From an uncultured Gammaproteobacteria bacterium (GTDB taxonomy: Bacteria; Pseudomonadota; Gammaproteobacteria; Eutrophobiales; Eutrophobiaceae): DNA of 64,000 nt. Both the position numbers and the translations under genes were made by a program. Shown here piece by piece: positions 47,019 through 56,501 of this stretch. The DNA lies in assembly GCA_958295485.1 (NCBI GenBank), contig OY282354.1, positions 1 to 64,000 of the forward strand, read 5' to 3'. The stretch's first letter is position 1, and each line of letters opens with the position of its first letter. Below the pieces are notes generated by a model, which did not search any database, was not told the origin of the DNA, and worked only from the letters and a program-made list of their open reading frames with translations.

Positions 47019-47639
47019 TCAGCGGCTTTCGATATAGGCCATGACTTCCCGCAGGGGCAATACATCGGCATAGCGCCTCCGGATGTCCAGCAGGTTCGCG
47101 TCATGGGGTCCCTGGTCTACGTCGCCTACGCATTCTTCGGGCACTATTGTCCGCCAACCATGGGAAAAACTGTCGATGACGGAAGCCCGCACGCAACCTG
47201 CGGTCATGCAGCCACAGACAATCACCGTATCCACGTTATGCCTGGTGAAATACTGGTGCACGGGCGTGGAGAAAAAGATGGACGGCGCGCATTTGATCAC
47301 GGCCAGGTCATGCCCCGCATCGTAGATGCGCGGGTCCAATTCCACGGCGGGGTGCCCCTTGAAAAAAGCGCCTTCATACATGGCCGGAATCTTCCAGTGC
47401 GGCATGTCTCCCGCGTCTTTATAGGCCATGGCGCAAGACGCCACCGGCACGTCTTTCTCACGGGCGGCCCTGACCAGCCGGGCGGTATTCCCGGTTGCCT
47501 CGACGACCAGCGGCCGGCCACCTTGCGGATACCGGGGATCGGTAAATCCCAGCTGGAGATCGATGATGGCAATAGCCGGTCTTTGCCCAAAACCCACCGG
47601 CCGGCCACCGTAGGTCAAATCATCATAGGGATCACTCAT
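47019..47639 (-). CDS. Isochorismatase-family amidohydrolase (N-carbamoylsarcosine/maleamate amidase-like)
   Basis: The 206-residue protein from ATG 47639 ([12 protein letters not shown]) has the cysteine hydrolase triad Asp27 (IIDLQLGF), Lys116 (IKCAPS) and Cys149 ([11 protein letters not shown]). The ATG overlaps the upstream alpha/beta-hydrolase stop (ATGA). Upstream in-frame residues lie inside that gene and are not family-like. Relatives hydrolyse N-carbamoylsarcosine, nicotinamide or maleamate; the context suggests release of ammonia from an aliphatic amide late in ring degradation. Confidence 0.85.
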   Translation of the reverse strand: MSDPYDDLTYGGRPVGFGQRPAIAIIDLQLGFTDPRYPQGGRPLVVEATGNTARLVRAAREKDVPVASCAMAYKDAGDMPHWKIPAMYEGAFFKGHPAVELDPRIYDAGHDLAVIKCAPSIFFSTPVHQYFTRHNVDTVIVCGCMTAGCVRASVIDSFSHGWRTIVPEECVGDVDQGPHDANLLDIRRRYADVLPLREVMAYIESR

Positions 47640-48502
47640 TTGAGCAAGTATTCGATATGCGCCTTGTTGAATTCTTCCGGCTCCTCCCACTGGGGCCAGT
47701 GGGCGGAATTTTCCAATATCACCAACTCGCTGTCCGGGATCAAGGCGGCGCCCTGTTCTGCCAGGGGCACCAACTGACCCGGGTTGTGGCGCGTCCACAG
47801 CACCAGGGTCGGGCAGGTCAGTCGCTCCAGCAACGCCGGCTTGTACCATTTTTCCTGCTCAACCGGGTCTAACAAGGCGCCGATGCTTTGCTCTGCGATT
47901 TTTCTGATCACGGCGGCGCGACCGGGTTGCTGATAGATCTGGTAGCGCACTTCGACGATCTCGTCGGTGACGTCTTCATCCCGGTGCATGAGCCATCGGA
48001 TACGTTGCCGTATCGCCTCCCGATTCGGCGTGCCGGTGGCCTTGCGACTGCGTTCCAGCAATTCTTTCAACTCCCCGGCCCCTGCCTCATCCGGCGGCAG
48101 CATCATCCCCGTATTCATCACGATCTTGTCAACCCGTTCCGGGTACTGCAAGGCAAACCAGGCCGCCACCGTCGCGCCCAAAGACTCCCCGGATATGAGG
48201 GCCTTAGCAGCGCCGATTGCGTCTAAAAAGTCTTTCATGAAATCCACGTAACATTGCATGTCGTAACTGATGTCCGGCGCGTCGGTATAACCGTGACCGA
48301 CCATATCGATGGCGTAAACGTGAAAATGTTTTGCATGGGCTTCGAGGTTTTTCAGGTAGGCCTCCGCATGACCGCCGGTGCCATGCAGCAATATCAATAC
48401 CGGCCCGTCGCCCGCTTCGATGACGCGGGTATTGACGCCGCCGGCAGCGTAATAGGTTTGTTTGAAATCCACGCCTTGAAGGTAATTCCAGATGCTTGTC
48501 AT
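47636..48502 (-). CDS. Alpha/beta hydrolase, ring-cleavage-product-hydrolase-like
   Basis: The 288-residue protein starts at ATG 48502, set by GGGGAGA upstream; longer starts overlap trxB. It has oxyanion LLHGTGG, nucleophile Ser107 in GESLG and catalytic His in NSAHWPQWE. Where meta-cleavage hydrolases normally carry an Asp (THDP-like) it has RHNPG, so the acid is Asn or supplied elsewhere. Deformylases such as NicD share this fold too. It is coupled by ATGA to the isochorismatase gene. Confidence 0.85.
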   Translation of the reverse strand: MTSIWNYLQGVDFKQTYYAAGGVNTRVIEAGDGPVLILLHGTGGHAEAYLKNLEAHAKHFHVYAIDMVGHGYTDAPDISYDMQCYVDFMKDFLDAIGAAKALISGESLGATVAAWFALQYPERVDKIVMNTGMMLPPDEAGAGELKELLERSRKATGTPNREAIRQRIRWLMHRDEDVTDEIVEVRYQIYQQPGRAAVIRKIAEQSIGALLDPVEQEKWYKPALLERLTCPTLVLWTRHNPGQLVPLAEQGAALIPDSELVILENSAHWPQWEEPEEFNKAHIEYLLK

Positions 48503-48545
48503 TATTCTCCCCTTGGTATTGTTTGGTTTATTCCCCTGCCCCCCG

Positions 48546-49529
<984 letters not shown>

Positions 49530-49547
49530 TCAGGGGGCATTGGTCGA

Positions 49548-50459
49548 TTATCGTTTGTGCCGGCCTTCACCGGCCAGAGCAGCGGGCGGCGGCAACATTT
49601 CATGGCCCCAAATCTTAGGGGAATTGTAAAATTTCGGTTCCCAGTCCGCATCATCGATCAGGCGCGCCCCGTGGCCGTACTCGACCCACCAGCCGGAGGG
49701 GGAATAAATATAAAAAGACGTCATGTTATCGTTGGTGTGCCGCCCCAGGGTCAAGGCCAGCGGCACCTTGTTTTCGTGGACAATATCATAAGCGCGGCCT
49801 ACGTCATCGAGCGACAGGCTCTCGAACATGAAATGACCCAGGTCGCCGGGCTTCATGCTACCGACCGGGTTCGTGAAAGCCAGGCTGTGATGACGGGGAT
49901 TGCAATGCAGGAACGTCGCCTCGATACCGTCCCAGAAAATGTGATCGCTCAAGCGAAAGCCAAAATTGTCTTCATACCACTTTACCGAAGCCAACCTGTC
50001 TGCCGTGGCTAAAACAACGTGGCCCATGCCGAGATCGCCGGTATTGTAGCCTTCCATGCCGCGCCTTGGCGTAAACGGCTTGAAATCCTGCACCGGGCCG
50101 AAGAAGAGCTCCAGGCGGACGTCATCGGGGCCGCTGACGACAAACAAGTCCATGACGGAACGCCGCGCGCGCAACGAGGCGCTACCGGCTTGCACGTCAA
50201 GGCCCTTGTCACTCAGCTCACCGGCCAGCTTGTCCAGGTCCTGCTGAAATTCCACTTCCCAACCGATGTATTTCAACTTGTCGTTGTTCGATTTGTGCAG
50301 GGCCAGCCGGTGATGATTATCATCCATCCGGTATTGCCGAAGGGATTTACCGCTGTCGCCGCGTCTTTCCAGGCCATACACGGTATCCAGTAATTTATCC
50401 CAGGCGTTAAAGTCAGTGACTTCACAACCAATATAACCAAGACCTTTAATTTTAGACAT
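49548..50459 (-). CDS. Type I (VOC) extradiol ring-cleavage dioxygenase
   Basis: The 303-residue two-domain VOC protein is of the 2,3-dihydroxybiphenyl dioxygenase type. The iron ligands are His147 (LGMGHVVL), His209 (DLGHFMFE) and Glu260 (GWWVEYG), positions almost equal to BphC. It would open a catechol ring next to the hydroxyl groups. It overlaps the azoreductase gene by 8 bp, so the two are co-transcribed and coupled. The substrate is unknown, and it is separate from the LigB-type pair in the same run. Confidence 0.88.
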   Translation of the reverse strand: MSKIKGLGYIGCEVTDFNAWDKLLDTVYGLERRGDSGKSLRQYRMDDNHHRLALHKSNNDKLKYIGWEVEFQQDLDKLAGELSDKGLDVQAGSASLRARRSVMDLFVVSGPDDVRLELFFGPVQDFKPFTPRRGMEGYNTGDLGMGHVVLATADRLASVKWYEDNFGFRLSDHIFWDGIEATFLHCNPRHHSLAFTNPVGSMKPGDLGHFMFESLSLDDVGRAYDIVHENKVPLALTLGRHTNDNMTSFYIYSPSGWWVEYGHGARLIDDADWEPKFYNSPKIWGHEMLPPPAALAGEGRHKR

Positions 50460-51081
50460 GCTGTTTCTCCACTCTTCCGGAAAAATGTTGACGAATGTTT
50501 TCCATGGCCGAGTTGATCGAACGTTCCCGTTCTTCCGCGCCCCACGCTAATCCCTCCGCGTCGAAATAAACGATGTCGGTGATGCCGATAAAATCAAAAA
50601 TCACCTCCAGGTAAGGCCGCAGGTGGTCCAGCTTGGTGCCCTTGGCTTTACCGCTGCTGGCAGTGCAGACATAGACTTTTTTGCCCCCGCACAAGCCTTC
50701 GAGCTCGCCATTGGCGACCCGGCGGAAGGTCTTGCCGGCCCTGACCACGTAGTCGATCCAGGCCTTGAGGCTGGCGGGGACGCTGAAATTATACATGGGC
50801 GCGCCGAGCACGATTGTGCTCGCCGATAATAATTCCGCCGTCAGCGCATCGGAAGCGGCAAGCGCCTTGACCTGCTCTTCGGTTCTGTCCGGGGGAGGAG
50901 TTAAAAACGCCGCCGCTTCGATGCTGTTGACGGGCGGTGGCGCGGATACACCCAGGTCGCGCCGGATCACCTCAACTGACGGTTCCGCCTCGAGGAGTTC
51001 ATCGACCACCGCGCGGGACAGTTTGCGACTGACTGAATTTGCAGTACGAGCACTGCAATCGATGTGCAATACAGCGCCCAT
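50452..51081 (-). CDS. azoR: FMN-dependent NADH azoreductase
   Basis: The 209-residue flavodoxin-fold enzyme has IDCSAR near the N-terminus, APMYNFSVPASLKAWIDYV and TASSGKAKGT, the AzoR/AcpD signatures. It reduces quinones and azo bonds with NADH and FMN. AGGAGA lies upstream of the ATG, and 9 bp separate it from the Rieske oxygenase gene. In this setting it may handle quinone or quinone-imine by-products of aminophenols. Confidence 0.9.
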   Translation of the reverse strand: MGAVLHIDCSARTANSVSRKLSRAVVDELLEAEPSVEVIRRDLGVSAPPPVNSIEAAAFLTPPPDRTEEQVKALAASDALTAELLSASTIVLGAPMYNFSVPASLKAWIDYVVRAGKTFRRVANGELEGLCGGKKVYVCTASSGKAKGTKLDHLRPYLEVIFDFIGITDIVYFDAEGLAWGAEERERSINSAMENIRQHFSGRVEKQHV

Positions 51082-51090
51082 TGCCGGTTT

Positions 51091-52380
51091 TTATCTCCTG
51101 AAATGCCCCTTGGTGTGTCTTTCTTCCTGGACGCCGCGACAATGCTCGCCGGCAAAGACGCGCCACATCAGCAGCTCAATATCAAACCGCGCGGTTTGCT
51201 CCTGGTTCCAGCCGTCCTCACTGGCGTAGAAGGCATGGATGTATTCACGCGCCTCGGCGTCCTGGACGGTAAAATCATCGACCACGGGGACTTTCCAACG
51301 CACCTGGCCCAGGTCGCCCTCGGCCCATTCCCTGGCCTGCTCCTCATTCTCCACCCGGGACCAACCACATTGAAAGTAATAATGGGAATCGGCGTCTCGC
51401 GGGACGTAATATTCATTGTGGACGACGCCGGGGAACGGCCACGGGTTCACTTTCAGTCCACAGGGCAACCACTCGCCAACCTCGGTGGTAAAGGCATGTT
51501 GGCCCAATATTTCCATTTCCCTGGCAGACTGGCCCTTGGCGATGGGCAGTATCACGTCCGTATCGCGCCCGCCGTTCCGCCCGGGTATTTTTGCCGTCAT
51601 GGACATGTTGGTCTCCGCGGCCAGGCGGGTAAAACCCTTCGGGCCGTTCTCCAATAATTCATAAATGCTGGTTTCAAGCACGGCCTCTTTCTTCGACACC
51701 CAGCCGAAGGTCATGGGTATGCGTGAATTGATGGAAAATTTCGACCAGTTATGGATGTAATGATGGCCCGGATCATAACCTCCTTCCGAACCCAGCCGCC
51801 AATTTGCCTTGACCAAGTAGGGGTCTGCCACGCATATCGCCACGTCTTCATCAAAAAAACCGGGGGGCACGTCTTGTTCCAGTGGCGGGGGCGGGTTCAT
51901 GTCGCCGACGAAGGTGAAGATCACGCCTTTTTCTTCCCTGACCGGGTAGCTTTTTATCCCTTTACGCCCCGCCAGGGACGAATCCGGGTCATTCAACAGG
52001 CAGCGTATGCGGCCATCATCCAGGTTGAAGGTAAAGGCATGGTGCCAACAGGTAATGGTATCGTCGGTATAACAAACAGGCCGCCTGGAGAGGCGCGTGC
52101 CGCGATGGCTACATCGGTCTTCAATGGCATACAGGCGACCGGCGCGGCGCAGGAACAGGATTTCTTCGCCAAGCAGTTTGATTGCCTTATGCTCGCCTTC
52201 CCGGATATTCCGGCTTGCCTCGGTTGGATACCAGTGATTGCGAAAACCCAATTCCGCTTTCAACCAATTCCCCCACGGCTTTTCAGCAATCGCCGGGACT
52301 GCGCCTTCAAAATCAAAATCCGGAACATACGCCGCAGTGCGTTTCATTAAATCCAGCGCAATCTCATTGAACTCGCCCAT
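51091..52380 (-). CDS. Rieske non-haem iron oxygenase, alpha subunit
   Basis: The 429-residue protein has the Rieske centre Cys90-x-His92...Cys111-x2-His114 and a mononuclear iron site around GGYDPGHHYIHNW (Asp203, His206/207, His210). Such oxygenases hydroxylate or N-dealkylate aromatic compounds with electrons from a ferredoxin. It is the first gene of the leftward catabolic run, with a promoter-like TATAAT upstream, and a Rieske ferredoxin gene is divergent 311 bp away. No small beta subunit is seen, so a homotrimeric (carbazole- or oxoquinoline-type) architecture is likely. Confidence 0.9.
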   Translation of the reverse strand: MGEFNEIALDLMKRTAAYVPDFDFEGAVPAIAEKPWGNWLKAELGFRNHWYPTEASRNIREGEHKAIKLLGEEILFLRRAGRLYAIEDRCSHRGTRLSRRPVCYTDDTITCWHHAFTFNLDDGRIRCLLNDPDSSLAGRKGIKSYPVREEKGVIFTFVGDMNPPPPLEQDVPPGFFDEDVAICVADPYLVKANWRLGSEGGYDPGHHYIHNWSKFSINSRIPMTFGWVSKKEAVLETSIYELLENGPKGFTRLAAETNMSMTAKIPGRNGGRDTDVILPIAKGQSAREMEILGQHAFTTEVGEWLPCGLKVNPWPFPGVVHNEYYVPRDADSHYYFQCGWSRVENEEQAREWAEGDLGQVRWKVPVVDDFTVQDAEAREYIHAFYASEDGWNQEQTARFDIELLMWRVFAGEHCRGVQEERHTKGHFRR

Positions 52381-52691
52381 TGCTAAAACCTCGTCAAGAA
52401 TTGAAGGGCATTATATACTTTTTAAGGATGTTCTGAGCAAGTCCGGCCCGGACAACTCGTCAGGGCGCGGGAAAAGAAATCATCGGACAGCTTCTTCGTT
52501 GTTGAAGACGCCGACAGGGAATCCGGTATTCACCTTCTATCATCATGAGCGGTATATAATACCCCCATGAATATAAAATAACCGGGCCTGGATGGTTTCA
52601 GTCTGCGCTTGGCCGGAGGTGGTGAACGGGGACAAACCCACGCCGCTACGATTTGAAACCTGTGACCACGCCGATTGAATATGGCTGAGAC
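52381..52691. promoter_or_regulatory. Divergent promoter region of the oxygenase and ferredoxin genes
   Basis: On the minus strand TATAAT (52410-52415) with TTGCTC 19 bp upstream (52435-52440) can serve the Rieske oxygenase operon. On the plus strand TATAAT (52555-52560), with a poor -35, can serve the ferredoxin gene. A small ATG frame at 52567 stops after four codons. About 130 bp before the ferredoxin ATG is GC-rich leader in which I see no known riboswitch. Confidence 0.5.
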
Positions 52692-53006
52692 ATGGTTAAA
52701 TTAAAAACGATAAATCATGCAGAACTGGAAGCCAACTCCGTCAAACAATTCTACCTGCCGGACGAGACAGCGCTGGCGATTTATAACCTTGACGGCGAGT
52801 ATTTTGCAACGGATGACGTTTGCACTCACGGGCAGGCCTTTCTCTCCGAAGGTGAGATCAGGGGCAATGAAATTGTCTGTCCCTACCATGAAGGCGCCTT
52901 CGATATTAAAACAGGGGAACCCGTTGAACCGCCCTGCGTAGTGCCGATAAATAAGTACGAAGCCAGTCTGGAGGAAGACGGCTACATCTATATAACTATC
53001 GAGTAA
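52692..53006 (+). CDS. Rieske [2Fe-2S] ferredoxin
   Basis: The 104-residue small Rieske protein has ligands Cys44-x-His46 and Cys63-x2-His66 (VCTHGQ...CPYHEGAFD). It ends with ..PCVVPINKYEA, as in naphthalene/carbazole-type dioxygenase ferredoxins. It carries electrons to the terminal oxygenase encoded divergently. No ferredoxin reductase gene is seen in the window. Confidence 0.92.
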   Translation: MVKLKTINHAELEANSVKQFYLPDETALAIYNLDGEYFATDDVCTHGQAFLSEGEIRGNEIVCPYHEGAFDIKTGEPVEPPCVVPINKYEASLEEDGYIYITIE

Positions 53007-53053
53007 GGTTAAGGGGGCGGATCTATTTTTCAGGATGACGGGGGCGTGGCCGG

Positions 53054-54397
53054 TCAGTCCTCCAACCCAACCTCGGCGCGGGTGCGGGTGCAGGAATCGA
53101 TCACGACATAGATAGCTTCTCTTATGGAATTCTCCAGCTTGGGTATGGAGGTAACGCCCATGCCGCCCAACCCTTCGGTAAACTCCGCCGGCATGTCTTC
53201 CTCGCCCAGCCAGGGATAACCGATGCGCACCAGGGGGAAACCGATTCGGTTAATGGTGGCGGCGTCGGTCTGGCCGGCCATGTGCGGCGCGCCTTCACAG
53301 GGCTTGCCGTGCACTTCCTCCCAGGCGCGCAAGGCGGATTGGACTACCCAGTGTTTCGGGTCGGTTGCCCCGGCGTCACAGGTGACGATGGTTTCCCATT
53401 CCGCGTCCACGTCATCGTGCCGGGCGATGATAGCTTGCATGACCTGCGCGAATTCCCGCTCGACTTCAGCCGCCTTTTGCAGGGGACTGGTCCTCAGGTC
53501 GAGATAGATCTCGGTCGCCGCGCCGGGAAACGCCGGTTTGTCCGGCCAACCACAGCGCAAGGCGGAGATCCAGCCCTGCGGCTTTACTTGGTCGCTGGTG
53601 TGCTTGTCCGGGTATTCCTTCAACCATTCTTCCAAATCCAGGATGACCTTCGCCGCGGGGATGATTGAGCTGCGAAAGCCCGGCGCCCCGCGGGGAATGC
53701 CGGCGTAACCCATGGTACCCCAGGTGGTTACCTTGAACCAGACCATGCCCGGATGTTCATAGTAGATGTGATCCCAGGGCTTGCAGATCACGCCGAAATC
53801 CGCGGTCACCCCATGGGAAAGCAGGTGGCTCACGCCGCTGCTGACGCCGGCGTAGTTCCGCTCAGGCACAATCCAGGGCATGCCGCCGCCGGCCGTCGCG
53901 ATGAGCGCGTCGCCCTTCAAGGCCACTTCCGCTTCCACCACGCAGGTCAAGGCCTCGGTCAACAAGGCAAGCATGGATTTCGGGTTGGACGCGCCCAAAC
54001 CGATGACCAGGTCCCCGTCGATATAGGGATCAGGCACCATATCGGCGCGCTGAGTCGGGCCTGCATGGGGAATATCTTTTTCCGGGTCGCCTTCCAACAA
54101 GGTGTCAATCGGCGCATACAGCATCAGCGTCGGGCCGTCGCCCGACCCTTTTACGCGACCATAACAATTACCCGAAATGTCCGTGACCGGTTGGTACCGA
54201 GCATCAATCCCCACGCTGTTCAGGTAGCCGGCCATGAACTCAGAGGCTTCCCGTTCGGCGCCGGTGGGACTGTGTTTCGCGGTCAGGTCAAAAACAAGTT
54301 GCTTGAGCCGGTCCGGGTCGATCCTGTTGCAGGCCGCCTCGTACCAACGCCGCCGCTGTTCATCCAGCGGGAGGTCTTTGATTTTTAGTGTTGTCAT
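53054..54397 (-). CDS. M20-family amidohydrolase/deacylase homologue with altered metal site
   Basis: The protein of about 447 residues, from ATG 54397, follows the M20 layout: N-terminal catalytic part, dimerisation insert (VWFKVTTWGTMGYAGIP...) and C-terminal return with GQTDAATINRIGFP. The usual metal ligands look changed: the GH.D position reads YAPIDT, the G..D.KG position reads LGASNPKSM, and the EE pair is absent near GGGMPWIVPERNY. It may use a different chemistry or be inactive. It follows the amidase gene by 20 bp, so the two probably share a transcript. Confidence 0.75.
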   Translation of the reverse strand: MTTLKIKDLPLDEQRRRWYEAACNRIDPDRLKQLVFDLTAKHSPTGAEREASEFMAGYLNSVGIDARYQPVTDISGNCYGRVKGSGDGPTLMLYAPIDTLLEGDPEKDIPHAGPTQRADMVPDPYIDGDLVIGLGASNPKSMLALLTEALTCVVEAEVALKGDALIATAGGGMPWIVPERNYAGVSSGVSHLLSHGVTADFGVICKPWDHIYYEHPGMVWFKVTTWGTMGYAGIPRGAPGFRSSIIPAAKVILDLEEWLKEYPDKHTSDQVKPQGWISALRCGWPDKPAFPGAATEIYLDLRTSPLQKAAEVEREFAQVMQAIIARHDDVDAEWETIVTCDAGATDPKHWVVQSALRAWEEVHGKPCEGAPHMAGQTDAATINRIGFPLVRIGYPWLGEEDMPAEFTEGLGGMGVTSIPKLENSIREAIYVVIDSCTRTRAEVGLED

Positions 54398-54417
54398 CTG
54401 GAGCAATTGACCAGAAC

Positions 54418-55713
54418 TTACCAGGGTGGTTCGATATTGTAACCGATTAAATTCTGCATGTATGAGGCGCAGGAAAATAATTTCACGTCCCGTTGTTTGG
54501 CGCAGACAAGCTGCACGCCGATGGGCAATCCGTTACTGCCCTTTGTCAATGGAATATTCAGGCAGGGCGTCTGCAAAAAAGTCCAAATCCTGTTAAACAT
54601 GGGGTTGCCCGTGTTGGCTAAACCCGGTGGCGCCTCCCCCGGCGCGCTGGGTGTAATAATTAGCTCTGCCCGGGTAAATACTTCAGCCATAAATCGATTG
54701 GCCCTGGACAGGGCGTCCCGGCGTTTTTCATCGAATGTCTTAGCCACCGCGCGGCCTTCTTCGACTAAATCCCTGGTTTGCTCCCTGACTTTATCAGGAT
54801 GAGCGTCCACAACAGGGCCAAGGGATTCAGCCGCGCCCTGGGCCAGGCAGGTTTGCTGGGTCTCCATCAAGCCCGCAAGCGGACTCTCGTCCGGTTCAAT
54901 GACGTTGATACCCTGCTCTTTCAGCTTTTCAACGAACCTGCACAGCGCATTTTGCATCACCTCATCGGCCTCAGCCCAGGCCGGGGTACGGATAAATGCA
55001 ACTGCGTCGGGCCGGGCCGCTTTTGTCGGCGATACGGCCTGGTTTGATAATACTCCGTGCAATATGCAGAGATCCTCCGGCGACCGGCTGAACGCGCCCA
55101 GGGTATCCAGCTTCGGCGCCAAGGGATGGACGCCGGCGAGGGAATAGGAATCGTAGGTGGGTTTATAACCGATAATGCCGTTAAAAGCGGCGGGGCGAAT
55201 GATAGATCCTGAGGTTTGCGTGCCCAGGGCAACCGGCACGTGAAAATCGGCCACTGCCGCGGCCGAGCCGCTGGATGAGCCGCCCGGCGTATGCCGGGGA
55301 TTATGGGGGTTGGCGGTTTTGCCCGGCGCATAGAAGGCAAATTCCGTGCTGACTGTCTTTCCCATGATCACCGCGCCGCTTTGTTTCAGCAGGCGGATAC
55401 ACTCCGCATCCTTACGGGGATAATGATTTTCGTAGATCTTCGAGCCGTAACAGGTCGGCATATCCACGGTATCGATGATGTCTTTGACGCCTACGGGTAT
55501 GCCGTGCATGGGGGTTGACGCCGGCCGCTCATCGCAAGCCTTGGCCTGGGCGAGCGCTTGTTCGGGGGCCAGGTAGACCCAGGCATTGACCTGATCTTCC
55601 CTGGAATGAATGCGCTCCAGGCAGGCTGTCACCAGCTCCACCGACGTAAATTCACCGCCGGCAATGCCGGTTGCGGCCTGGGCAAGATCGAGTTGATTGA
55701 AAGATACGGGCAC
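54418..55713 (-). CDS. Amidase-signature family amidase
   Basis: The 431-residue protein has the Ser-cisSer-Lys triad: Lys77 (PVGVKDI), Ser146 (GGSSSGSA) and Ser170 (TSGSIIRPA). The start is GTG 55713 (MPVSFNQLDL). It hydrolyses an amide or anilide to acid and amine. It differs clearly from GatA in the window. It heads a two-gene transcript with the M20 homologue. Release of an aromatic amine for the neighbouring oxygenase genes is a reasonable but unproven role. Confidence 0.9.
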   Translation of the reverse strand: MPVSFNQLDLAQAATGIAGGEFTSVELVTACLERIHSREDQVNAWVYLAPEQALAQAKACDERPASTPMHGIPVGVKDIIDTVDMPTCYGSKIYENHYPRKDAECIRLLKQSGAVIMGKTVSTEFAFYAPGKTANPHNPRHTPGGSSSGSAAAVADFHVPVALGTQTSGSIIRPAAFNGIIGYKPTYDSYSLAGVHPLAPKLDTLGAFSRSPEDLCILHGVLSNQAVSPTKAARPDAVAFIRTPAWAEADEVMQNALCRFVEKLKEQGINVIEPDESPLAGLMETQQTCLAQGAAESLGPVVDAHPDKVREQTRDLVEEGRAVAKTFDEKRRDALSRANRFMAEVFTRAELIITPSAPGEAPPGLANTGNPMFNRIWTFLQTPCLNIPLTKGSNGLPIGVQLVCAKQRDVKLFSCASYMQNLIGYNIEPPW

Positions 55714-55823
55714 GGGGTTTATTCGGTAATTGATTTCATCGTGAAAAACAGGGATACTGACTTGAGTTCACTTGAAGCAGTCAACGCATATACGGCAGTT
55801 CACGGTACCATAAGGAGCATAAC

Positions 55824-56423
55824 ATGAAAATATCCAAACTTATATTAACGGGGATGGTATTGATCCTGGCAGGTTGCACGGCGGAGGAACCATCACTCGA
55901 GGTAAATAAAACCATGCAAATCAATGCAGGTCTCGAAGACGTCTGGGCACATGCAGGAGACTTCTGCGCTATCGGGACCTGGCATCCGGCTGTCGTCGAA
56001 TGCGCAATCACCGAGGAGGACGGTTCCACGTTCCGAATTCTCACCCTGGGCGGCGGCGCGCAACTCAAGGAAAAACAGGGCGGCGATCAAGCTATGGAAG
56101 ATATGTATTCCGAGGACGGTTCCACGTTACGGGCTCTCACCTCGGACGATGGCGCGCAACCCGAGGAAAAACCTGGCGGCGATCAGGCCAGGGGCTACGT
56201 GTATTCCATCGTCGAGGGGCCGCTGCCTGTCAAAGATTATAATGCGACTTTTATGGCCGAAGGCGATGCTGACAGCGCGACGATTACCTGGATCGCCAGG
56301 TTTCGCGCCGACGGCGCCTCGGACGACGAAGCCACGGAGGCTATTACCGGTATCTTCGATGCGGGACTTGCCTCAATCCGCGATAATTTTGAGCAGGAGA
56401 GTCCCCCGGTAGAAGCGCCGTAG
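55824..56423 (+). CDS. SRPBCC-like lipoprotein with internal duplication
   Basis: The 199-residue protein is preceded by AAGGAG. Its leader ends LILAGC (lipobox, Cys18), so it is a lipoprotein. VNKTMQINAGLEDVWAHAGDFCAIGTWHPAV matches the start of SRPBCC (polyketide cyclase/START-like) folds. A 32-residue segment beginning EDGST is duplicated in tandem (56016-56207), giving an enlarged loop. Ligand unknown. It converges on the acetamidase-type gene. Confidence 0.75.
   Translation: MKISKLILTGMVLILAGCTAEEPSLEVNKTMQINAGLEDVWAHAGDFCAIGTWHPAVVECAITEEDGSTFRILTLGGGAQLKEKQGGDQAMEDMYSEDGSTLRALTSDDGAQPEEKPGGDQARGYVYSIVEGPLPVKDYNATFMAEGDADSATITWIARFRADGASDDEATEAITGIFDAGLASIRDNFEQESPPVEAP
56016..56207 (+). 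repeat. 96-bp in-frame tandem duplication in the SRPBCC lipoprotein gene
   Basis: Copies 56016-56111 and 56112-56207 both begin GAGGACGGTTCCACGTT and end TATTCC. They have clear substitutions between them, so the duplication is not recent. The frame is retained. Confidence 0.9.
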
Positions 56424-56469
56424 CTTCACATGCGGGGCTTGCCTTAATCCGCGGCAATTTTGAGCAGGG
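56359..56469 (+). repeat. Direct repeat of the lipoprotein gene's 3' end (period 71 bp)
   Basis: About 40 bp near the end of the gene (56359-56398, ATGCGGGACTTGCC...) recur just after its stop (56430-56469) with a few changes. This is a degraded duplication that does not alter the coding frame. Confidence 0.8.
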
Positions 56470-56501
56470 GCAAGTTCGTTATTGGACGGGCGCGCTGCGG
56501 T

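Noticed and set aside
52561..52691. Possible structured RNA or riboswitch before the Rieske ferredoxin gene
   Set aside because: I could not assign any known consensus or a convincing long stem; it is noted only as leader sequence.
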